Part shown: positions 1-8,803 of the stretch, piece after piece | Layout of the letters: each line of letters opens with the position of its first letter | How positions within the stretch are numbered: position 1 is the first letter of the stretch | Assembly: GCF_000716715.1 (NCBI RefSeq) | Contig: NZ_JNYJ01000002.1 | Span: 248,001-312,000 of the forward strand | DNA: 64,000 bases | Direction: 5' to 3' | Origin: Dactylosporangium aurantiacum | GTDB taxonomy: Bacteria > Actinomycetota > Actinomycetes > Mycobacteriales > Micromonosporaceae | Notes under the pieces: model-generated | The model's input: the letters and a program-made list of their open reading frames with translations, nothing else | Database searches by the model: none | Told to the model about the DNA's origin: nothing | Position numbers and translations under genes: made by a program

Positions 1-1032
<1,032 letters not shown>

Positions 1033-1080
1033 CCGGACAGTGCCTCGCAGGCGGCCCGCGCGGCAGCCGGCGAGGCACCT

Positions 1081-1290
1081 GCCCCCGGCAACGACCCGCT
1101 CGGCCTCCTCGACCAAGACCAAAGCCTCCTGGAGTGCTCCCGGCGGCTCGGCTGGGCGCTGGACACCGTGAAACGCCACGCCCGCGCCGCCACGGCCGGG
1201 CAACGGCAACGCCCGCCGCGCTCCCGCGACACCCTCGTCGACCCGTTCCGGCACCACCTGCGCCGCCGCCTGCGAGTCCTGCTCGCATGA
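1081..1290 (+). pseudogene. Remnant of an ISL3-like transposase
   Basis: An open stretch of about 69 codons ending in TGA at 1288 reads like the middle of an ISL3-type transposase: a helix-turn-helix phrase (LGWALDTVKRHARA) followed by a basic segment and LVDPFRHHL. No start codon and no DDE domain are present, so this is a fragment. It lies between two polysaccharide-degradation genes. The call rests on recalled family resemblance over a short stretch. Confidence 0.45.
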
Positions 1291-1320
1291 GACGGACCGC
1301 TTCCGGGGAGTCCGGAAACA

Positions 1321-1349
1321 TTGACATGTTTCATCGGAATTCCTACGAT
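1321..1349 (+). promoter_or_regulatory. Sigma-70-type promoter for the pectinesterase gene
   Basis: TTGACA at 1321-1326 and TACGAT at 1344-1349 are separated by exactly 17 bases. This is an unusually good consensus for such a GC-rich genome. It lies about 130 bases upstream of the pectinesterase start and on its strand. Confidence 0.6.
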
Positions 1350-1350
1350 C

Positions 1351-1368
1351 GAGGAAAGCGTTTTCCTC
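1351..1368. promoter_or_regulatory. LacI-family-type operator palindrome
   Basis: The 18-bp near-perfect palindrome GAGGAAAGCGTTTTCCTC (8 of 9 positions symmetric) is centred on CG, the layout of LacI/CebR-type sugar-regulator operators in actinobacteria. It starts two bases after the -10 hexamer, where a bound repressor would block transcription start. It suggests that the pectinesterase is induced by a sugar. No LacI-type regulator gene is seen in the window. Confidence 0.55.
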
Positions 1369-1479
1369 GTTGGGGCCACGCCTCCTTGAGCGCGTGCGAG
1401 GTGCGGAAACCTCCACAAGGTGATTGTCGCGCCGGCCGCGTGCCGTCCGACGGTTGCCCCGTTCCCTTTGGGAGTTCTG

Positions 1480-2931
1480 ATGAACCCGGTCCGCAACCGT
1501 CCCGGCGGGCGTCTGTGGCGGCTGCCCGCCATCATCGGTCTCGCGCTCGCGCTCGCCCTCGCCGCCGGCGTTGCGGTGTCCGCCGTCACCACGGCGAACG
1601 CCGCGACGATCGACACCGGCGCATGGTACGTCATCGTCAACCGCAACAGCGGCAAGGCGATGGACATGTGGGAGTGGTCGACCGCCGACGGCGGCAACCT
1701 CCGGCAGTACACGCGTACCGATGCGGTGAACCAGCAGTTCCAGTTCGTCGACGTGGGCGCGGGCTACTACCAGTTGAAGAACCGAAACAGCGGCAAGGTC
1801 ATCGCGGTGCCCAGCGCCACCGACGGTGCGCAGGTCATCCAGACCACCGCAAGCACCGACACCAAGCAGCACTTCGCCGTGAAGGACTCCGCCGGCGGGT
1901 ATGTGCGGTTCATCAGCCGGCACTCGGGTAAGGCGCTGGACCTGTGGGAGTGGTCGGTCGCCGACGGCGGCATGGTCGCGCAGTACGCCGATCTCGACGG
2001 ATACAACCAGCAGTGGCAGATGGTCAAGGTCGGCTCCGTCACGACGACCCCGCCGACGGTGGCGGCGGACGGCACGGGCACGTACTCGACGGTGCAGGCT
2101 GCTATCAACGCGGTTCCGACGAACAACACCACACGGCGGGTGATCACCATCAAGCCGGGCACCTACCGCGAGATCGTGACCATCCCGGCGAACAAGCCGT
2201 ACATCACGCTGCAGGGGCTCGGTTCCTCGCCGAGCCAGGTGAACATCATCAACAACCACGGCGCGAACAACTACGGCACGTTCAACAGCGCCACCGTGTT
2301 CATCAACGGGCACGACTTCACCGCGACGAACCTGCAGTTCGCGAACGACTTCGACGAGACCAACGCCGGCAGCGGCACCCAGGCCGTGGCGGTCAACGAC
2401 GCCGCCGACCGGTCGACGTTCGACAACGTCCGGTTCATCGGCGACCAGGACACGCTGCTGGTCAACTCCGGCGCCCGGTCGTACTTCGTGAACTCCTACA
2501 TCGAGGGCACCGTCGACTTCATCTTCGGCGACGGCACCGCGGTGTTCAACAACTGCTCGATCTACGAGAAGCGCTCCACCAGTGGCCCGCTGACCGCGGC
2601 CCGGACGCCCTCCACGCAGACCTACGGCTTCCTGATCTACCGGTCGACGATCACCGGTGCGGTGGCCGGCAAGACCCAGCTCGGCCGGCCCTGGGGCCCC
2701 GCCGCGCAGGTCGTCTACCGGGAGTCGAACCTGAGCAACACGATCGCCACCAGCCAGCCGTGGATCGACATGTCCGGCAACCCCTGGCAGAACGCCCGGT
2801 TCTACGAGTACAAGAACACCGGTCCGGGCGCGACGGTGAACAGCAACCGCCGGCAGATGAGCGACTCGATGGCGGCCAACTACACGCCGCAGAAGTACCT
2901 CGCGGGTTCCGACGGCTGGAACCCGATGTAA
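1480..2931 (+). CDS. Secreted pectinesterase (CE8) with N-terminal ricin-type lectin domain
   Basis: Removes methyl esters from pectin outside the cell. The ATG at 1480 is preceded by GGGAG and begins a Sec signal peptide (basic start, long Leu/Ala core, ANA cleavage region near residue 41). Residues about 43-185 form a ricin-like trefoil with repeated NRNSGK and QQF/QQW phrases. Residues about 195-483 are a right-handed beta-helix pectin methylesterase with the family signatures GDQDTLL, VDFIFGDG (catalytic Asp pair) and LGRPWG (substrate Arg). Regulation is probably by the promoter and LacI-type operator just upstream. In-frame codons back to 1420 exist, but the signal peptide and RBS favour 1480. 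Confidence 0.92.
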   Translation: MNPVRNRPGGRLWRLPAIIGLALALALAAGVAVSAVTTANAATIDTGAWYVIVNRNSGKAMDMWEWSTADGGNLRQYTRTDAVNQQFQFVDVGAGYYQLKNRNSGKVIAVPSATDGAQVIQTTASTDTKQHFAVKDSAGGYVRFISRHSGKALDLWEWSVADGGMVAQYADLDGYNQQWQMVKVGSVTTTPPTVAADGTGTYSTVQAAINAVPTNNTTRRVITIKPGTYREIVTIPANKPYITLQGLGSSPSQVNIINNHGANNYGTFNSATVFINGHDFTATNLQFANDFDETNAGSGTQAVAVNDAADRSTFDNVRFIGDQDTLLVNSGARSYFVNSYIEGTVDFIFGDGTAVFNNCSIYEKRSTSGPLTAARTPSTQTYGFLIYRSTITGAVAGKTQLGRPWGPAAQVVYRESNLSNTIATSQPWIDMSGNPWQNARFYEYKNTGPGATVNSNRRQMSDSMAANYTPQKYLAGSDGWNPM

Positions 2932-3067
2932 CGCCGCACCCCCGCCCCGGCTGTCGCGCCGCGTACGGCGGCCAGCCGCTGCGGGCGGGTTCGACACAAG
3001 AATGTCCCTGTTCGCGGAAAAAGTCGCACCGCGCGCCCGCGCCCGCCAGTCCGAGAGGCTTCCGGTG

Positions 3068-3730
3068 TCAGCCGGTGAGGCCGGCGTCGTGGGCGAGTAG
3101 GGCGACCTGCGTACGGTTGTTGAGATCGAGTTTGGTGAGTATGCGGGAAATGTGCGCTTTCACGGTGGCCACGCTCATGAACAGCTCGCCCGCGATCTCG
3201 GCGTTGGACTTGCCCCGCCCGACGGCGACGGCGACCTCGCGTTCGCGTTCGCTGAGCTGATGCAGCGCGGTGGTGGCGTGCTGATGCCGGGCGGCGGCGC
3301 CGGTGTCGCTGAGATGGGCGATGAGCCGTCGGGTGACGGTCGGCGACAGGATGGGTTCGCCGGCCGCGACCCGCGCGATGGCGCGCAGGATCTCGGCGGG
3401 TGGCGTGTGTTTGAGCAGGAAGCCGCTGGCCCCGGCGCGCAGGGCGCGCAGGACGTGCTCGTCGGCGTCGAAGGTGGTCAGGACGATGACCTCGGGTGGG
3501 TCGGGTCGGGCGCGGAGTCGTTCGGTGGCGGCGAGGCCGTCGAGGGTGGGCATGCGGATGTCCATCAGCACCACGTCCGGGGCGTATGCGTCGACGGCGG
3601 CGGCTACCTCGCTTCCGTCGCCGGCCTCGCCCACCACGGCGATGTCCGGCGAGCCGCCGATGACCATGGTGAGGCCGGCCCGCACGAGCGGGTCGTCGTC
3701 GACGATGAGGACCCGCACCGGTGCGTTCAC
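3068..3730 (-). CDS. NarL/FixJ-type response regulator
   Basis: DNA-binding response regulator of a two-component pair. The receiver domain spans residues 5-120, with acidic pocket D11-D13, phosphoacceptor D57 in LMDIRMP, a Thr in VLTTFD and Lys in LLKHTPP. A LuxR-type helix-turn-helix at about 155-210 contains SNAEIAGELFMSVATVKAHIS. The GTG at 3730 is chosen because AAGGAG lies 6 bases upstream; the frame is open further upstream but without an RBS. It follows the sensor kinase gene by 52 bases on the same strand, so they are almost certainly an operon. The gene converges with the pectinesterase. Targets are unknown. Confidence 0.93.
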   Translation of the reverse strand: MNAPVRVLIVDDDPLVRAGLTMVIGGSPDIAVVGEAGDGSEVAAAVDAYAPDVVLMDIRMPTLDGLAATERLRARPDPPEVIVLTTFDADEHVLRALRAGASGFLLKHTPPAEILRAIARVAAGEPILSPTVTRRLIAHLSDTGAAARHQHATTALHQLSEREREVAVAVGRGKSNAEIAGELFMSVATVKAHISRILTKLDLNNRTQVALLAHDAGLTG

Positions 3731-3782
3731 GTTGGGCTCCTTGTCCGTGGTCACCTGGGCCGGGGGCCGGTTCCGACCGCGA

Positions 3783-5009
3783 TCAGAGGGTAGGCCACGG
3801 TAGCCAGGCCCTGAGCCGGAAGTCACCGGCGGGGGTGAGGCCGTGTTCGAGGCGTCCGCCGGCGAGGACGGCCCGTTCGGCGAGCCCGATGAGGCCGATG
3901 CCGGCGCCGGGGATGCCGGCAGGGCTGGTCTCGGCCGGGTACGGGTTGCGAATCTCGACGGTTACGCCGTCGCCCGGGGTTGCCCGGACGGTGACGGCCA
4001 CTTCGCCTTCGGGGGCGTGCTTGCGGGCGTTGGTCAGCCCCTCCTGCACGATCCGGTAAGCGCTGCGCCCCACACCGGCCGGTACGGCGGAAAGCGCGTC
4101 GGTCTGCCAGTCGAGCCGTATCCGCATCCCGGCGCGCCGCGATTGGTCGACGAGGTCAGGGAGGTCGGCCAGGGTGGGCTGCGGCCGTTCCGGCGTCTCG
4201 TCGGACCGGTCGACACCGGCGCGGAGGACGCCGATCACCTCCCGAAGGTCCTCCAGTGCCTGGTAGGCGCTCTCGCGGACCACACCGGCGGCACGGGCGA
4301 CCTCCTCGGGCGCGGCGTCGGGGCGTAGCTCCAGCGCCCCGGCGTGCAGACTCAGCAGGGACAGGCGGTGGGCGAGCACGTCGTGCATCTCCCGGGCGAT
4401 CCGGTTGCGTTCGCCCTGGCGGGCTTCGGCGACGCGCAGTTCCTGTTCGGCCTCGACCCGCCCGGCCCGCTCCCGCAGCGACTGGCGTCGGGCCCGCACA
4501 AACATGCCCCAGGCGAGTACCGCGGCCGCGAAGACGACGCCCAGCACGATGTCCGACGGAGAACCGACTGGGACGTCGGGTCGAACCAGCAGCGTCAGGA
4601 ACGGGACGAGCGCGTACCCAGCCACGATCGGGGCGACCACCGCGAAGCGCCGGTGCACCGCGACGGTGAACAGCGCGATGATCGCCGCGCCCGAGGCGGA
4701 CGTCGCGTAGACGCCGACCACACCGGCGACCACGGCGAGGCCGACCGGCCAGCGCCGGCGCAGCCACACCCCCAGACTGCACAGGCCGCCGAGAACGAGG
4801 TCGACAGTGAGCGGGACCGGGGCGACGTGCTGCGCGAGGCCGTCGCCCAGGGCGAGCACCATGAGGCCGACGGCCAGCAGGAAACACACGGCATCGACCA
4901 CCCGGCCGCGGATCGTGCGCCCGGCCGGGCGTACCGGATCGTGGTCAGCATCGCTGGTCACACCCGCCGGTAGCGGGCTGCGATCCGGCGGGTCCGCCGG
5001 GGCCGTCAT
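3783..5009 (-). CDS. Sensor histidine kinase, HisKA_3 family
   Basis: Membrane sensor kinase of 408 aa, partner of the downstream NarL-type regulator. The N-terminal 180 residues hold several hydrophobic segments. A short coiled region (QSLRERAGRVEAEQEL) leads to the dimerisation/phosphoacceptor box, with His in REMHDVLAHRLSLL. The C-terminal ATPase shows the N-box GLTNARKHAP and the Gly box GAGIGLIGLAERA. The ATG at 5009 is preferred: codons further upstream encode a low-complexity run with no membrane or signal character. No extracellular sensor domain is evident, as in DesK/LiaS-like kinases. Confidence 0.9.
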   Translation of the reverse strand: MTAPADPPDRSPLPAGVTSDADHDPVRPAGRTIRGRVVDAVCFLLAVGLMVLALGDGLAQHVAPVPLTVDLVLGGLCSLGVWLRRRWPVGLAVVAGVVGVYATSASGAAIIALFTVAVHRRFAVVAPIVAGYALVPFLTLLVRPDVPVGSPSDIVLGVVFAAAVLAWGMFVRARRQSLRERAGRVEAEQELRVAEARQGERNRIAREMHDVLAHRLSLLSLHAGALELRPDAAPEEVARAAGVVRESAYQALEDLREVIGVLRAGVDRSDETPERPQPTLADLPDLVDQSRRAGMRIRLDWQTDALSAVPAGVGRSAYRIVQEGLTNARKHAPEGEVAVTVRATPGDGVTVEIRNPYPAETSPAGIPGAGIGLIGLAERAVLAGGRLEHGLTPAGDFRLRAWLPWPTL

Positions 5010-5251
5010 GATCAAAGGGTACGGCCCGGCCGGGCCCCACGGCATCCGACCAAAGTCGATCCCGAGGTGTAGACCTTCGGCCCACCACCATCGACCTTGG
5101 CTCGTGGCGGCGTATCCGGCCGCTCCAGCAATCTGTCCCACAGCACCGGAACGGCAGCCAAAGAAGACTCCGAAACCAACTCCGACCATTCCTGCGCCAC
5201 GAATGACGTGGTGCTTGCACCGGTCATCCGACCGCAACGAAGGAGCGAGAG

Positions 5252-5305
5252 ATGAGATCACCGCACAACCCCGCCACCGCGCTGAATCCCGGCACGTGCC
5301 CGTGA
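5252..5305 (+). CDS. Putative 17-codon leader peptide, coupled to the membrane protein
   Basis: ATG at 5252 has an excellent Shine-Dalgarno (AAGGAG at 5240-5245, six-base spacing), while the larger downstream frame has none of its own. The frame reads 17 codons (MRSPHNPATALNPGTCP) and its TGA at 5303 overlaps the GTG at 5302 that can start the membrane protein. This is the geometry of translational coupling. It may be a leader peptide, or the true N-terminus displaced by an old frameshift. Confidence 0.4.
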   Translation: MRSPHNPATALNPGTCP

Positions 5306-6042
5306 GCGCGGCAGCGGCGACGACGGTGCCTACCCCGACCCGAGCGCTCCGAGAGCGGGTCGTGGGCGCGACGGCGATCGCGTTGGCAGCGTCGGTGGCG
5401 ATCCAGAACGCGGTGGTGGTCTGGGCCGGAGCGCCGGGCTACGGGGACCCGATCGGGGAGGTGCTCGCCTTCCACGCGGAGCACCGGGTCGCGGTCGCGA
5501 TCGCGGTCGGCCTGGAGGCGCTGAACCTGCCGCTGCTGCTCGGGTTCCTGACCGGTCTCCACGGGCTCGTCGAGCGCCGCGGGCGTGCGGGCGCAGACTG
5601 GTCGCGCCTCGCGGTGGCCGCAGGCGCGACCCTCTCGGCAGTCTTTGCGCTCTACGCCGTCCTGTGGAACGGTGTCGTGCTGTCCGCCGGCGACCTCGCC
5701 GATCCGAGCCCGGAGTTCGAGCTCGCCTGGCAACTGCATGCAGCAGCCTTCGCGTTGGCGCTGCCGGCGCTCGGCACCACATGCATCGGCGCTGCGCTGG
5801 CGGCGCACGCGAGCGAGCTGACGCCGCCGTGGCAGCGTCTGCTCGCAGTGGCCGGGGGAGGCCTGCTGCTCGCCGCCGGGGCGGCCAACCTCGCGATCGC
5901 GGACGGCTCATCGCTCCTCTTCGTGGGGATGCCCGGCTACGCCGCCTGGCTCGGGTGGCTGCTTGCGACCGGTGTACGGCTGGTGCGCGCGCGAACAGCT
6001 GGCCGTCCTGACGACGCATCGACCTCCGCCGAGGAGGGATGA
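5302..6042 (+). CDS. Multi-pass membrane protein of unknown function
   Basis: 246-aa protein with about six hydrophobic segments (for example ATAIALAASVAIQNAVVVWAG, LPLLLGFLTGLHGLV and LLAVAGGGLLLAAGAANLAIA, approximately) and a short hydrophilic acidic tail. I do not recognise the family. The GTG at 5302 is chosen because it overlaps the stop of a well-initiated 17-codon frame; a GTG two codons earlier is the alternative. It is transcribed divergently from the sensor kinase, so the 240 bases between them probably hold both promoters. The end runs into a decayed region containing NADAR and transposase remnants. Confidence 0.65.
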   Translation: MSAAAATTVPTPTRALRERVVGATAIALAASVAIQNAVVVWAGAPGYGDPIGEVLAFHAEHRVAVAIAVGLEALNLPLLLGFLTGLHGLVERRGRAGADWSRLAVAAGATLSAVFALYAVLWNGVVLSAGDLADPSPEFELAWQLHAAAFALALPALGTTCIGAALAAHASELTPPWQRLLAVAGGGLLLAAGAANLAIADGSSLLFVGMPGYAAWLGWLLATGVRLVRARTAGRPDDASTSAEEG

Positions 6043-6299
6043 TGGGAACCGACGTCGAGGCAGCTGCGGTCGCCGCAGCGCTCGGGACGTTCGCCGGCCG
6101 TGCGCCGGGGCGATCGCCGATGCCGCGCTCCGAGGCCGTCGTCTCGATCTGCGCGGGACCTCGTTCGCGGGGCGTGGCCGTAGTATCCGGCGGTACCCAG
6201 CAGGCTCGCGCCACCACGACCAAGCTCGTCGACGTACGGACACGCTGCGCCGCGACAAGGGCGGCGGCGTAGGCCCGCGGAACTGATCGGAAGCCTGGC

Positions 6300-6812
6300 G
6301 TCCGCGTTCTTGCCCGTGCCACTGCGGCCGCGTCCCCAGTAGTGGTCAGTGCCGGTGTCCTCGACGATCTCCTCGTCGCCGGTGTCCAACAGGACGGCGC
6401 GGATGTCGTCGTGGGCGGTGAACTTGGCCGTCACGGCCCGGCGCATCACGTCGCCTTTGACCCGTTCCCAGTCGCGGCGCAGCGGCCGGGACCGGTCGCG
6501 GCCCAGCTCGGCGGCCCGCAACGGGGTCGCCGTCCGCCGGATGAGCTCGGCGTGGCGGGTACCGGGGAACTTCTGAGCCTGGAAGGAGTGCTCGGAGGTC
6601 GTCCACCACTGGCCGGCGTCCAGCACTAGACACCGACGACCGTTGATCTCCACGACGTACCCGCCGTCGTCGTTGTTCCCGGACACGGTAGGGACTCGTA
6701 ACGCGGCGCCGCAGCGCCGCAGCGCCGGAGCCATCTCGCGGAGCACATCCTCAACGCCGCCCTCCGCAAGCTCCTCCCCGTCAGCGTGAAACGTCACGTC
6801 GTCAAGGACAGC
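6300..6812 (-). pseudogene. Chimeric NADAR-domain (YbiA-like) gene remnant
   Basis: The minus strand encodes a clear NADAR core: SFQAQKF, then AAELGRDRSRPLRRDWERVK, VTAKFTAHDDIR, LLDTGDEEIVEDT and DHYWGRGRSGTGKN. The family-typical end (LGRLLMEVR-like) is missing; after GKN the frame runs into unrelated residues. Directly before the core sits a different conserved-looking piece (DDVTFHADGEELAEGG to GRRCLVLDAGQ) that is not NADAR. NADAR proteins are N-glycosidases acting on riboflavin intermediates or ADP-ribose-like substrates. This copy looks like a deletion fusion of two genes and is probably inactive. Confidence 0.55.
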
Positions 6813-6880
6813 GCAGCTGAACGGGTGTCCTCCGGCCGCCACGTCCCGCCGCTGGGTCTGCCCGGCAGTGGGCGGCTGAT

Positions 6881-6930
6881 CGCGCCAGTTCGCCCCACCG
6901 GTGCGGGCCCGCGCCAGTTCGCCCCACCGG
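6881..6930. repeat. Two 21-bp direct repeats
   Basis: The 21-mer beginning CGCGCCAGTTCGCC and ending CACCGG occurs at 6881-6901 and again at 6910-6930 with eight bases between. It lies within a decayed transposase remnant, so it is probably a local duplication. Confidence 0.8.
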
Positions 6931-7050
6931 CGAGGACAGCGCGGTCGGCGTTGGTGAACGTGGGCTGCCGACCTGGCGCTGCAGGACGACCAGTGGATGT
7001 CGCAGGCAAGGATCTCGATGCCTTTGTCCCGGTCACGCATCGGCAGCAAG
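6930..7050 (-). pseudogene. Remnant of an IS3/IS481-type transposase N-terminus
   Basis: Minus-strand translation gives LPMRDRDKGIEILA and, after a frame change, PTFTNADRAVLAG. These match the phrases LPMSDRDKDAEILA and RFDPTDRAFLAA in the transposase fragment at 16.8 kb. At least one frameshift and loss of the catalytic core make it a dead fragment. Confidence 0.5.
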
Positions 7051-7100
7051 CGCAGCAGTGCGAAGGCGTTGGTCGCGGCGAGATGGGCTGTCGCTGGTGA

Positions 7101-8648
7101 TCACGTGCCGGGCGGTGGTGAGGATGCCGGGGCCAACCGCGGAGACCGCGCGTCTGGTGCCGCGCCGGCTGGCGATGCGTCGGTAACGGGCCCGCGGGAA
7201 GATGCCGTTGCTGCGGAACGCTGCTGCGGCGGCTCCGCCGACGGTGCCGCGAAGCCGGGAGCTGCGGTTGCTCGGCATTGGGCGACGAGGCGTTCAGCGA
7301 TGGCGTCCCGGTAACCGGTCATCGCCGCGCGGCACCTGGGTGTGTCCGAATAGATCATGTTGAGGTGGATGCCGTCGTGGTTCCGTAGGAACCACATGTT
7401 TCCGGTGTTCGAATGGGAGGCTTCCGGAATGGTCGTGGGGCGCCACTGCGGATAATGTTCGGCGCCGGGCATCCTCCGATAGTCGATGAATGAGAAGAAG
7501 TTCACCGGATAGGGCCACGTGCGCAGATGGAAGTACTGCGGCGCGAGGAGCTGCCACGCCTTGACGAACGGGACGTCGGTATGCGGCAGCAGCGCACGGA
7601 ATGCTTTGTGCGCCCCGGCGGCTGCGGCGGCGAAGTCGTTGCCGACGTCGATGGGAAACGTGATCGGCAAGGTGTTGACGAACCAGCCGAACGCATCGCG
7701 CCAGCGCGGGTCGCGCCGTTCGCTGATCGGCATGAATCCGTGGTACGTCGGGTGGCCGGTGATCTCGTGCAGGGACATGCCGACCACCGCCAGCAGCCCG
7801 GTCGACAGCTTGACGCCATGCGTGTCGCACAGCGCCTCGAACTCCCTCGCCGCCGCATCGTCGAGCAGGCGCGTGGTCTCGTTGTGTGCGGGGTACATGT
7901 GCCCGTGGTCCAGGCCGAGCTCCAGGGGCAGCCGCGGGAACAGGCTCCCCGCGCCGGCGACGAAGGAGCGCCAGTACGCAAGCTCGGGGCCGTCGGCGGT
8001 GATCGTGGCGTACCGGTGCCGCTGCGCGACGCCGAAGTCCAGATAGCTGCCCGCCGGTTGGAGCGCGGGCAGATGGCCGCGGGTCGCTGCGGTGTACAGG
8101 CGCTGGATCTCCTCCACGGCGATCGCCAGCGACATGCCGTCGCACACGATGTGGTCGAACGCCAGGAACACCGTCGAGCGCAGCCGGTGCTCCACGACGC
8201 CCATGAGGAACAGCGGCCAGGACAGTGCGCTGATGGCGCGGCTGAACGTGTCGCCGAGATGGCGGCGCACCGCCTCCGCGCTCGGCAGCACGCCGAGATG
8301 GACCCGCTCGAGGGCCACCTCGTCGGCGGTCATGACGTCGCAGTGCAGGCCGCTCGTGATCTGTTCGAACCCGCAGCGGAGGACCTCGTGCCGCTGGACG
8401 AAGCGGCGGAGCGCGAGCTCCAGGGCATCGAGGTCCACCTGACCGTCGATGCGGAGCGTCATCGCCACCCAGTAGTCCTCCGCGGCGTGTTCCATCCGCG
8501 CCGCGAGCGCGGCGGAGAAGTGCTTTTCCTGGTTGTACGAAGCGGCTTTGGACGACCTGGCCGGATCGAAGTCGTCCGGCGGGCGCAACCGCCAGTGGTA
8601 TACGCGGCCGGGTTCGATATCCAGATCGGACAATGGAATCTGAAGCAT
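7101..8648 (-). CDS. Stand-alone condensation-domain (PapA/NRPS C-domain-like) acyltransferase
   Basis: Cytoplasmic enzyme of the condensation superfamily, probably making an ester or amide bond on a glycolipid or similar metabolite. The 515-aa protein shows the catalytic HxxxDG motif (H166-IVC-D170-G) and is long enough for both chloramphenicol-acetyltransferase-like lobes. No adenylation or carrier domain follows, as in polyketide-associated (PapA-like) acyltransferases. The ATG at 8648 begins MLQIPLSDL with GGAAGG upstream. The last 60 residues are Ala/Pro/Ser-rich and may be poorly conserved. It is divergent from a glycosyltransferase, so the two may act on one product. The acyl donor is unknown. 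Confidence 0.75.
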   Translation of the reverse strand: MLQIPLSDLDIEPGRVYHWRLRPPDDFDPARSSKAASYNQEKHFSAALAARMEHAAEDYWVAMTLRIDGQVDLDALELALRRFVQRHEVLRCGFEQITSGLHCDVMTADEVALERVHLGVLPSAEAVRRHLGDTFSRAISALSWPLFLMGVVEHRLRSTVFLAFDHIVCDGMSLAIAVEEIQRLYTAATRGHLPALQPAGSYLDFGVAQRHRYATITADGPELAYWRSFVAGAGSLFPRLPLELGLDHGHMYPAHNETTRLLDDAAAREFEALCDTHGVKLSTGLLAVVGMSLHEITGHPTYHGFMPISERRDPRWRDAFGWFVNTLPITFPIDVGNDFAAAAAGAHKAFRALLPHTDVPFVKAWQLLAPQYFHLRTWPYPVNFFSFIDYRRMPGAEHYPQWRPTTIPEASHSNTGNMWFLRNHDGIHLNMIYSDTPRCRAAMTGYRDAIAERLVAQCRATAAPGFAAPSAEPPQQRSAATASSRGPVTDASPAGAAPDARSPRLAPASSPPPGT

Positions 8649-8803
8649 TGGACGCCACCTTCCGTCGAAGCCCAGGAAAACGATAGATCTGGCTCCATGG
8701 AGATGGAACGTCATGGGTGGATGTTCACCTGTACGAGGGCGGAATACGATTCATTCACTTCCGCTTGGTTGCTGATGGATGTCAATGTATGTAGGTTGCC
8801 TGA

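Noticed and set aside
7101..8648. A nonribosomal peptide synthetase cluster
   Set aside because: Only a lone condensation domain is present; no adenylation, carrier or thioesterase domains are in the surroundings.
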